Assembly (NCBI GenBank): GCA_902628235.1
Contig: CACOMD010000002.1
Coordinates: 20,282-84,281, forward strand
DNA length: 64,000 nt
Direction of reading: 5' to 3'
Source: an uncultured Prochlorococcus sp.
GTDB taxonomy: Bacteria > Cyanobacteriota > Cyanobacteriia > PCC-6307 > Cyanobiaceae
The notes under the pieces were generated by a model. That model worked only from the letters and a program-made list of their open reading frames with translations, had not been told where the DNA came from and searched no databases. The position numbers and the translations under genes are program-made. Shown in pieces: positions 57,360 through 64,000 of the stretch (position 1 is its first letter; the number at the start of each line of letters is the position of its first letter).

Positions 57360-58289
57360 ATGATTAATTCACTTTCAAGAAATACACCAAAAAATTGGGA
57401 TAAAAAAAATATACCTGATTTAGAAGGTAAAACAGCTTTAATTACTGGTTCTAATAGTGGTTTAGGCTATTACACTGCAAAAGCACTTGCGGAAAAAAAT
57501 TGCCATGTAATACTTTCATGCAGAACTCCAGAGAAATCAATTACTACTAAAAATAAATTACAAAAATTAATTCCGGAAGCTAAATTAAGTACTGTTGAGA
57601 TTGAAATGTCTGATTTTAATGAGGTTTCTAGTAAATGTGATCAAATATCTAATGACTTTGATACTCTCGATTTATTAATAAATAACGCTGGGATCATGCA
57701 TCCCCCTAAAACTTTAAATTCTCAAGGATATGAGATTCAATTCGCAGTTAATCATTTATCCCATATGCTGTTGACTTTAAAATTAATACCTTTATTAGAA
57801 AAAATTAAAAATTCAAGAATAGTCACAGTTACTTCATTAGCTCAATTTTTTGGAAAGATAGGTTGGAAAAACCTTAGAGCCGAAAATTATTATAACAAGC
57901 AAGAATCTTATGCAAATAGTAAATTAGCCAACATTATGTTCGCATTAGAATTAAGTCAAAAACTTAAAGAAAAAAATATTTTATCGTTAGCTGCTCACCC
58001 TGGTATAGCAAAAACAAATCTTTTTAATGCTCAAAGACCCAATCCAAGTAAAATAGAAAAATTATCATTAGATTTATTTAGTCCTATTTTTCAGTCTGCG
58101 GAAATGGGTGCCTTACCTCAACTATATGCTGCTACCTCCGATTCAGTAAAAAGTGGGGATCATTATGGACCTAAATTTAATTTTAGAGGTCACCCTAAAT
58201 TGTCTAAAACTTCTCCTGCAGCGCTCAATACCATTGAAAGAAAAAGATTATGGAATAAAAGTCTTGAAATAATAAAAGAATTTATTTAA
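57360..58289 (+). CDS. Short-chain dehydrogenase/reductase (retinol dehydrogenase/POR-like)
   Basis: A 309-residue SDR with 'ALITGSNSGLGYYTAKALA' (TGxxxGxG cofactor motif), 'LLINNAGIM', 'RIVTVTSLA' and the catalytic YANSK motif, and 'AAHPGIAKTNLF'. The R in 'SCRTPEKS' after strand 2 suggests NADPH. It resembles the classical SDRs closest to retinol dehydrogenases and protochlorophyllide reductase relatives; the substrate is not deducible. It overlaps the convergent small gene by 8 bases. Confidence 0.9.
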   Translation: MINSLSRNTPKNWDKKNIPDLEGKTALITGSNSGLGYYTAKALAEKNCHVILSCRTPEKSITTKNKLQKLIPEAKLSTVEIEMSDFNEVSSKCDQISNDFDTLDLLINNAGIMHPPKTLNSQGYEIQFAVNHLSHMLLTLKLIPLLEKIKNSRIVTVTSLAQFFGKIGWKNLRAENYYNKQESYANSKLANIMFALELSQKLKEKNILSLAAHPGIAKTNLFNAQRPNPSKIEKLSLDLFSPIFQSAEMGALPQLYAATSDSVKSGDHYGPKFNFRGHPKLSKTSPAALNTIERKRLWNKSLEIIKEFI

Positions 58290-58551
58290 TTTTTCTTAAT
58301 TGAACAAGTCTTAAAAAGTATTTTGTTACGTGTAATTCACTCTCTGAAAGTTTCATAAATTCCTCTAAAGCATCTTCATTTTTATCATCAAATTTATTTG
58401 CTAGTTCAATTAATATTTCCTGATGATCACTTACAAATCTTTCGGCAATTTGGGATGGGAATAAACCTTTTTCTATTAATTTTCCTGGAGAAAATTTCTC
58501 CCAGTTTTTATAAAACCATTTAAACCATATTTTAGTTGAGTTATCTTTCAT
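58282..58551 (-). CDS. Small helical hypothetical protein
   Basis: An 89-residue soluble protein, mostly amphipathic helix, with an aromatic N-terminus ('IWFKWFYKNWEKFSP') and an acidic middle ('DDKNEDALEEFMKLSESELH'). No family recognised. Convergent with the SDR gene (8-base overlap of 3' ends). Confidence 0.65.
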   Translation of the reverse strand: MKDNSTKIWFKWFYKNWEKFSPGKLIEKGLFPSQIAERFVSDHQEILIELANKFDDKNEDALEEFMKLSESELHVTKYFLRLVQLRKIK

Positions 58552-58692
58552 AAAACATAAACAAAATAATTTCTAAAATCATTTTAATTATCCACGAATC
58601 ACTATTTACTAAATAAAAGTTAAAAATTTTTAACGTGCTGATTATATAAATTCAAATATAATATTAAATATTTAATTTTAAGTAATTGAAAT

Positions 58693-60084
58693 ATGCCAGT
58701 AATGACAAAAAAAATTAACCTAGTAATTGGTTTAGGTAGATCAGGATACTGGGCTGCAAAATTTTTAAATAGTATTGGTGAGAGAGTAATCGTCATAGAA
58801 GAAAAAATAAATGATCAACTAGAAATTTATAAAAAAGATTTAGAAAATATTGGTGTAGAAGTTTTTTTAGAATTTCCATTTAAATTTGAAAAAATATCAC
58901 CATGGATAAATAATATAAATTACGTTATTTTAAGTCCCGTTATTGATATTGAGAATCAAACTGTTTTGAAATTAAAAGATTCAGGTATCAAAGTTTTAGG
59001 TGAAGCAAATATAGGTTGGAATTATTTAAAAGATCTTAATTGGGTAGGCATTACAGGCACCAATGGGAAAACAACCGTAACACATTTATTAAGTCACATA
59101 CTTAGCCAAAATAAGTTGGAAGCCCCCCCCGCTGGGAATATTGGGACACCATTTTGCAAATATGCTTATGAATATAATTCAAATAAAAAGATTGATTGGA
59201 TTATTGCTGAATTAAGTAGTTATCAGATTGAAATAGCTTGCGAAATAAAACCTACTATTGGTATTTGGACTACTTTCACTCCTGATCACCTCGATAGACA
59301 TAAAACACTAGAGAATTATTTTAAAATTAAAAATCATCTTTTAAAAAGCTCTGAAATTAGAATTTATAATTATGATGATTTTCATTTGAAATCATCTTCT
59401 AAAAAACTTGCTAAGGGAATATGGGTAACATTAGATTTTAAAAATAAAACTATTGAAGATTGTGAGTTCTGGTTAGATGAAAAAGGATACATAGTTGAAA
59501 AAGGAAAAGCACTTTTTCATTCAGAAAGTTTTAAAGTAAAAGGTAAACATAATATTTTAAATTTATTACTTGCAACAGCAGCAGCAAGGAAGATAGGCCT
59601 CACAGGCACAAAAATCAAAAATTCTTTAAAGACCTATAAACAACTACCTCATAGATTAGAAACAATTTATAGTGCAAAAAATCTTGAAGTAATAAACGAT
59701 AGTAAAGCAACAAACTTTGATTCATCATTTTCTGGTATAAATTCGTTGGATAAAGGACAAATAATAATTAGTGGAGGTCGAATTAAAAAAGGCAACTCTA
59801 AATTATGGTCAAGTATTATTTTAGAAAAATGCAAAGGCATATTTCTTTATGGAGAGAGTTCAAAAGAATTAAAAAAAATTTTATTAAAGGCTGGTTTTAT
59901 GGAGGATATATTCATACACAATGAACTGAAAGACTTAATCCCAATAGCCATGAAATATTTAAACAAAAGAAAATTAAAGATATTATTATTTTCACCTGCA
60001 TGTTCAAGCTTCGATCAATTTACAGATTACGAAGAAAGAGGGAATTACTTTAAATTCTTAGTAAAAAAATATTTACAAATATAA
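58693..60084 (+). CDS. murD: UDP-N-acetylmuramoylalanine-D-glutamate ligase
   Basis: A 463-residue Mur ligase adding D-Glu to UDP-MurNAc-L-Ala. It opens with 'NLVIGLGRSGYWAAKFL' and has the ATP loop 'GITGTNGKTTVTH' (residues 119-131), 'IAELSSYQIEIA', 'TFTPDHLDRHKTLENYFKIK', 'KLPHRLE-like QLPHRLETI', 'VINDSKATNFDSSF' and 'ISGGRIKKG'. The length is standard. A second in-frame ATG lies at codon 4. Confidence 0.96.
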   Translation: MPVMTKKINLVIGLGRSGYWAAKFLNSIGERVIVIEEKINDQLEIYKKDLENIGVEVFLEFPFKFEKISPWINNINYVILSPVIDIENQTVLKLKDSGIKVLGEANIGWNYLKDLNWVGITGTNGKTTVTHLLSHILSQNKLEAPPAGNIGTPFCKYAYEYNSNKKIDWIIAELSSYQIEIACEIKPTIGIWTTFTPDHLDRHKTLENYFKIKNHLLKSSEIRIYNYDDFHLKSSSKKLAKGIWVTLDFKNKTIEDCEFWLDEKGYIVEKGKALFHSESFKVKGKHNILNLLLATAAARKIGLTGTKIKNSLKTYKQLPHRLETIYSAKNLEVINDSKATNFDSSFSGINSLDKGQIIISGGRIKKGNSKLWSSIILEKCKGIFLYGESSKELKKILLKAGFMEDIFIHNELKDLIPIAMKYLNKRKLKILLFSPACSSFDQFTDYEERGNYFKFLVKKYLQI

Positions 60085-60092
60085 ATTATTAG

Positions 60093-60118
60093 AAAAATAA
60101 AATAAAATAAAATAAAAC
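60093..60118. repeat. AAAAT microsatellite downstream of murD
   Basis: About five tandem copies of the AAAAT unit follow the murD stop. A short homopolymer-like repeat of this kind can vary in copy number; no coding effect is expected. Confidence 0.7.
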
Positions 60119-60126
60119 TCTTGAGG

Positions 60127-60149
60127 TCGGTCATTACAACCTAGACCGA
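60127..60149. other. Stem-loop between murD and the next gene
   Basis: TCGGTC (60127-60132) and GACCGA (60144-60149) form a GC-rich 6-bp stem around an 11-base loop, in a GC-rich island (60124-60156) within very AT-rich DNA. It lacks a following T-run of terminator quality on the plus strand. It could be a transcript end or part of a small RNA. Confidence 0.4.
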
Positions 60150-60202
60150 ACTGGCACTATTTTAGTTATAAAAGTTACATTAAATGTAGATAAGTTTTAA
60201 AT

Positions 60203-60511
60203 ATGAACGAATCAAATAAATTACCACAAGCAATTAGTCACAAAAAATTATCTTTTTTACTTATGCATGCCCAAAAAGATAAATTTGCAAGTACCGAAGA
60301 TAATGAACAAAACACTAAATTACAAGATGAATTAGTTGCAGATTTAGATAATTGGGAATTATCTACTAAATCATTACTAAAGAAAATTTCTACTAGGAAT
60401 AAAAAATTTTTACAGGACAAATCGACAGATTCTCTTATGGCGCTAGGTGCTATGGAAGTTCATCTAAATATGGCCTTACAAGCATTACAGGCTTTTAAAA
60501 AAGATTCCTAA
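60203..60511 (+). CDS. Small helical hypothetical protein
   Basis: A 102-residue soluble, predominantly helical protein without membrane segments: 'KKLSFLLMHAQKDKF', a charged centre and 'LMALGAMEVHLNMALQALQAFKKDS'. I do not recognise a family. Alone, rightward, with an ATG and no strong Shine-Dalgarno; the codon pattern and length support a real gene. Confidence 0.65.
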   Translation: MNESNKLPQAISHKKLSFLLMHAQKDKFASTEDNEQNTKLQDELVADLDNWELSTKSLLKKISTRNKKFLQDKSTDSLMALGAMEVHLNMALQALQAFKKDS

Positions 60512-60551
60512 TAAGATTAAATTAAAAATATTTATATAATTTGGATTTAGT

Positions 60552-60680
60552 TTATTTATTTATTTTATCTTGGGCCTTATCAGCTTTAAGTAGAATCTTT
60601 TTTGCTTCTTTTCTTGAAGAACATTTTTCAGCCTTTACTTGAAGATTATTAAGCTTTAAATGATGTTTAGAATTTTTCAT
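60552..60680 (-). CDS. Lysine-rich 42-residue peptide
   Basis: A very short ORF with a strongly basic helical product (MKNSKHHLKLNNLQVKAEKC, then SSRKEAKKILLKADKAQDKINK). The amphipathic pattern and absence of other genes in this gap argue for a real small gene. No function known; it is below usual gene-caller limits and the evidence is composition only. Confidence 0.4.
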   Translation of the reverse strand: MKNSKHHLKLNNLQVKAEKCSSRKEAKKILLKADKAQDKINK

Positions 60681-60818
60681 ATTATATTTTATTAGAATAA
60701 TAGCATAATAAAAAATTCTTATATATTAAAGTATTTCCATAAAAATTATTGATAAAATTCAGCTGCTACATTTAATGTGTATTATGGTCAAAGATTTTTA
60801 TAAGAACTTTGTAAATTA

Positions 60819-61310
60819 TTAGGTTTGAACCAGGCCTATTCCTCTAGACATTAATGTCGCAAAAAAAGGAATTACTGCGAAACCAACTAACTCTGTCATT
60901 ATTATTAGCTTAAATCTCCTTACAAGATCTTCAGAAATAACTGGCAGTTTATTCTTACTTAAAGGAATGGCCCATAATATATAGGTAGTTGTAGGGTAAA
61001 GAGATATCAAACCAATTAATATATATAATGAGACTTTGAACCAAAATATAGGATTGGTAGTATAAAATTCGCCACCTTGACCATAATATTTCACTCTTAA
61101 AATTCCTGTTATTAATATAGCTAAGCCAGCAACTCCATAAATGACATCTGCGATGATTATAGATATAGTTTCATTTTTGCTGAGGTTTATTTTTAGAATA
61201 ATCCTTTCAAAAATTAATGCTCCAAAGCAAAGAATAATGCCAAGGTAGTGGACATAAGCGACTAAGGCACTCGTAAAGACATCATCAAGGAATAACAGCT
61301 TAGATAACAT
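60819..61310 (-). CDS. DUF2214 family membrane protein
   Basis: A 163-residue protein with four membrane segments. 'ALVAYVHYLGIILCFGALIFERIIL' (with a conserved His) opens it, followed by 'ADVIYGVAGLAILITGILRVKYYGQGGEFY' and 'PIFWFKVSLYILIGLISLYPT'. This matches DUF2214; histidines in the membrane resemble heme- or metal-binding sites but function is unknown. Confidence 0.87.
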   Translation of the reverse strand: MLSKLLFLDDVFTSALVAYVHYLGIILCFGALIFERIILKINLSKNETISIIIADVIYGVAGLAILITGILRVKYYGQGGEFYTTNPIFWFKVSLYILIGLISLYPTTTYILWAIPLSKNKLPVISEDLVRRFKLIIMTELVGFAVIPFFATLMSRGIGLVQT

Positions 61311-61412
61311 TTATCAGTAAAATTTTATACAATAATAGCCGTTTATGAGGGGTATTGTTGTCTCTTAAATTTTGATATTTTTACTTTATTAATATTATTT
61401 CTTGACTGTAAT

Positions 61413-62138
61413 TTATGTAGGCATATATTCATTCTTACTCCACGCCTCTACAACATCAGGGAAATGTCTTTCCATACAACTATCACAAACACCATGACTA
61501 AATTTAATATCACTTACATTCGATAGATATTTTTCGATATGTTGCCAATCCCCATCTTTATTCCTTACTTCTCTGCAATATGAGCAAACAGATAATATCC
61601 CTTCTTGATGATGCAAGTGAGATAATGCATCTAATAAATTAAGAGAGCGTTTTCTTAATTCTAAGAAAGATACAATCTGTTTAGCCAATAATTCCATTAT
61701 GGAGCATTGTTCTTCGTCCAAGTTTCCAGGTTTTCTGTCAATAACGCATAAAGTTCCTAATTTATTCCCATCATTATTCTTCAAAGGGAAACCAGCATAA
61801 AAACGAATTTTTGGATCTCCAGTAACTAAAGGATTATTAACAAACCTTTTATCTAAGCAGGCATCATTTACAACTAATGGATAATTTTCTTTTATAGCAT
61901 GAGTACAAAATGACCAATCTCTTCTAGTTTCATTTGTTTGAAATCCCACCTTAGATTTAAACCATTGCCTATCCTTATCAACAAGTGTCATTAAAGAGAT
62001 GGGTACATGGCATGTTCTTGCCGCTATTTGAGTAATGTCGTCATAACAAGATTCAGGCTCCGTGCCAAGGATTCTATATTCAGCTAAAGCTTTTAATCTT
62101 CTCTCTTCTTCATCTTTATCAGTTATAAGATTAGTCAT
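61413..62138 (-). CDS. GAF-domain sensor-like protein with a C-terminal cysteine cluster
   Basis: A 241-residue soluble protein. The GAF domain covers about residues 20-160 ('DDITQIAARTCHVPISLMTLVDKDRQWFKSKVG', 'FCTHAIKENYPLVVND', 'FYAGFPLKNNDGNKLGTLCVID'). A short helix leads to a Zn-finger-like tail 'CSYCREVRNKDGDWQHIEKYL' ... 'FSHGVCDSCMERHFP', two CxxC pairs. That tail is seen at the ends of some bacterial PAS/GAF and response-regulator proteins. There is no kinase or output domain; a redox or light input role is inference. Confidence 0.85.
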   Translation of the reverse strand: MTNLITDKDEEERRLKALAEYRILGTEPESCYDDITQIAARTCHVPISLMTLVDKDRQWFKSKVGFQTNETRRDWSFCTHAIKENYPLVVNDACLDKRFVNNPLVTGDPKIRFYAGFPLKNNDGNKLGTLCVIDRKPGNLDEEQCSIMELLAKQIVSFLELRKRSLNLLDALSHLHHQEGILSVCSYCREVRNKDGDWQHIEKYLSNVSDIKFSHGVCDSCMERHFPDVVEAWSKNEYMPT

Positions 62139-62241
62139 TTTTCTTACCCAATATCTTAAGACTTTACGATTGGAGTAAAAATATATTATCTTTTTTCTTT
62201 AATACTTAATAAATTAAGATGAAACTTAGTGTTTTGTTACG

Positions 62242-63471
62242 TTATTGATTAGAGATTGCCTTTCCAGCTAACCAACCACTTGTCCAACAATGTTGAAAAT
62301 TAAATCCCCCTGTAATACCATCAACATCTAATAGTTCTCCTGCAAAATATAACCCTTTACAAATAAAACTTTCCATAGTTTTGAAGTTTACTTCATCTAA
62401 AGAGACTCCTCCTGATTTCACAAATTCATCTGCGAAAGGCCCCTTGCCAGAAATTTGATACTCATCATTCAACAATATATTAATGATCTTATGTCTTTCC
62501 TTAGAAAATAGTTCAGACCAAGTTTTAGCATTATCTATTTCCAATTTATTTAATAGATAAACCCATAATCTTTTAGTCAATGATGGGATTGGTCTTAAAT
62601 TACAAAGATTGGAAGTCCCATTGACCTCCCTTAACATATTCATCCTATTGTCTAATTCAGAGAGCTCTAAATTTGTCCATTTAATACGTAATTTAAAATT
62701 ATATTTTTTTTCATAAAGATCTCTTGCTGCAAAAGAAGATAATCTTAAGATACCTGGTCCGCTAAAACCCCAATGCGTGACAAGTAAGTCGCCCTGGCTC
62801 TTGAAGTCTTTATTATTCAGAGAAATTTCTAAATTAACATTCTTTACTGCTACTCCTCTACATTCCTTAAGCTTTTCGTCCCTACAAGAAAAAGAAAAAA
62901 GTGATGGGACTGGCTTAATAATTCGATGTCCAAGCGATTCCGCTAATCTATATCCGCTGGAATGACCACCTGTAGAGATTAATAACTTTTTAGTTAATAA
63001 GAATTCATTTTTAGATACAAATACTTTAAACAAGCCTTCCTTGCCGTCCCTTTCAATTTTCTTAACAAATTTTTTGGTAGCAATTTCAATTCCCATATTT
63101 AGGGCTGTATTTTTCAGACAATTCACAATATCTAAAGATGAATCTGATATGGGGAAAACTCTAAGATCATCCTCTATTTTTAATTTCACGCCTTTCTCTT
63201 GAAACCACTCGAATACATCTCCTGCTGCGAATCGACTAAAAGACTCAATAAGTTTTTTTCTACCTCTAGGATAATTATCAATAAATTCACTTGGTACCCA
63301 AGAAGCATTAGTAACATTGCATCTGCCACCACCACTAATCCTTACTTTTTCTAATAATTTAGTAGTCGATTCAAGTATAGTTATTTTCTTAACATCATTT
63401 TCTGCTGCAGTTATTGAAGACATAAAACCTGAAGCACCTCCTCCAACAACTATTAAATCAAAAACATCCAA
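62242..63471 (-). CDS. NAD(P)/FAD-dependent oxidoreductase, HI0933/YhiN family
   Basis: A 409-residue flavoprotein with the dinucleotide motif 'LIVVGGGASGFMSSITAAEN', 'EKVRISGGGRCNVTNAS', 'LLISTGGHSSGYRLAESLGH' and the C-terminal 'KSGGVSLDEVNFKTMESFICKGLYFAGELLDVDGITGGFNFQHCWTSGWLAGKAI' region (positions about 350-405). These are diagnostic for the BaiN/HI0933 family, whose physiological substrate is largely unknown. Confidence 0.92.
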   Translation of the reverse strand: MDVFDLIVVGGGASGFMSSITAAENDVKKITILESTTKLLEKVRISGGGRCNVTNASWVPSEFIDNYPRGRKKLIESFSRFAAGDVFEWFQEKGVKLKIEDDLRVFPISDSSLDIVNCLKNTALNMGIEIATKKFVKKIERDGKEGLFKVFVSKNEFLLTKKLLISTGGHSSGYRLAESLGHRIIKPVPSLFSFSCRDEKLKECRGVAVKNVNLEISLNNKDFKSQGDLLVTHWGFSGPGILRLSSFAARDLYEKKYNFKLRIKWTNLELSELDNRMNMLREVNGTSNLCNLRPIPSLTKRLWVYLLNKLEIDNAKTWSELFSKERHKIINILLNDEYQISGKGPFADEFVKSGGVSLDEVNFKTMESFICKGLYFAGELLDVDGITGGFNFQHCWTSGWLAGKAISNQ

Positions 63472-63617
63472 AATAATTATTTACATTTAACTTTAAAACA
63501 AATATTAGCAATTACATGGATTATTGATAACAGATTATTTTATGCATTTCTTTGAAATTGATTTTTTGTAATTTCATTAAATACCCATTATTACTTTTTT
63601 TGCATTAACTTATTGTG

Positions 63618-63848
63618 ATGAGAGACCTATTTTCTTACGTCAAATATTCTGATGCAAGCTTTCAAATGGGCAATGAATACTTTGCATTATTAATAATTAC
63701 TATAAGTGTATGGATTTTGTTATGGCTTGGTTATAGAAAAAACAAAATAAATGATGAGAACAAAATGAAAGAAAAACAAGCTCGCATTAAGGCGAAAACT
63801 GAAAGGAGAAAAAAATTAGAGAGTTTATATCCAAGTAAGAATAAATAA
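63618..63848 (+). CDS. Small single-span membrane protein
   Basis: A 76-residue protein with one membrane span (about residues 21-38) followed by a strongly basic helix ending 'ERRKKLESLYPSKNK'. A GTG lies one codon before the ATG used here. The tail is similar to that of the 57-residue protein at 55164. Topology suggests the basic tail faces the cytoplasm. No function known. Confidence 0.68.
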   Translation: MRDLFSYVKYSDASFQMGNEYFALLIITISVWILLWLGYRKNKINDENKMKEKQARIKAKTERRKKLESLYPSKNK

Positions 63849-64000
63849 TAAAATTTTTAAATTTTATCTTTAGTTTTGTATTTCTTATTAATTAATAAAA
63901 TTTAAAATATTAAATCCATTAATTGATCTAACATTCTTTACAAATCATAATCTGATTTCCAACTCCTTAATTAAAAAAGTCTTTAAAAAATCTTTGTAAT

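Overview
This window looks like a chromosome segment of a high-light-adapted Prochlorococcus or a very close relative. The DNA is strongly AT-rich (about 30% GC by eye), genes are short and tightly packed, and convergent genes often overlap at their stop codons. Further support comes from kaiBC lying next to rplU-rpmA with no kaiA between them, an Hli protein, the photosystem II S4 protein, NblS, ClpR-ClpP3, and several small families known only from cyanobacteria. No rRNA, insertion sequence, integrase or CRISPR array is visible.

Layout. 0-2.5 kb is a division block (end of ddl, a conserved membrane protein, ftsQ, ftsZ), followed by the SRP RNA on the opposite strand and panB. 3.4-11.7 kb is an accessory island between panB and hemW. 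It holds two divergent SGNH-fold proteins, a four-gene overlapping operon (SGNH protein, ferritin-like protein, SxtI/NodU-type O-carbamoyltransferase, 53-residue SxtK/DUF5989-like membrane peptide), a glucose/sorbosone-dehydrogenase-like propeller and a porin-like barrel. 11.7-19.4 kb holds hemW, a PIN-TRAM protein, clpR-clpP3, ilvC, cobD/cbiB, an Hli gene, small membrane proteins and HU. 20-28.6 kb holds glgX, tRNA-Gly, a GPH sugar symporter (GlcH/MelB type), an MlaE-type permease, DUF3119, DUF3086, plsY, pyrF, tyrS and DUF1825.

29-38 kb carries a GIY-YIG protein, pepA and the leftward envelope cluster bamA-lpxC-fabZ-lpxA-lpxB-msrA, with purC upstream. 38-44.3 kb holds purD-nblS, kaiB-kaiC and rplU-rpmA. 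44.3-53.8 kb holds a methyltransferase, truB, a SpoIID-like protein, rnz, a lumenal pentapeptide protein, ferredoxin, prmA, serA, the PSII S4 protein and tRNA-Val. 53.9-64 kb holds a DUF1295-like methyltransferase, an FMN-binding PPOX protein, DoxX, an oddly organised photolyase-like protein, an SDR, murD, DUF2214, a GAF protein with a cysteine-rich tail and an HI0933-type flavoprotein.

Most of the window is streamlined core metabolism: outer-membrane biogenesis, purine synthesis, the KaiBC timer, light signalling and glycogen/sugar use. The most unusual part is the 3.4-11.7 kb island, which reads as a membrane-associated O-carbamoylation and glycan- or metabolite-decorating system. Other points of note are a photolyase-like protein whose FAD domain precedes an alpha/beta domain, a possible leader or small RNA upstream of DUF1825-tyrS, and a terminator embedded in the end of an opposing coding region. 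All functions are inferred from reading the sequence; no database search was run.
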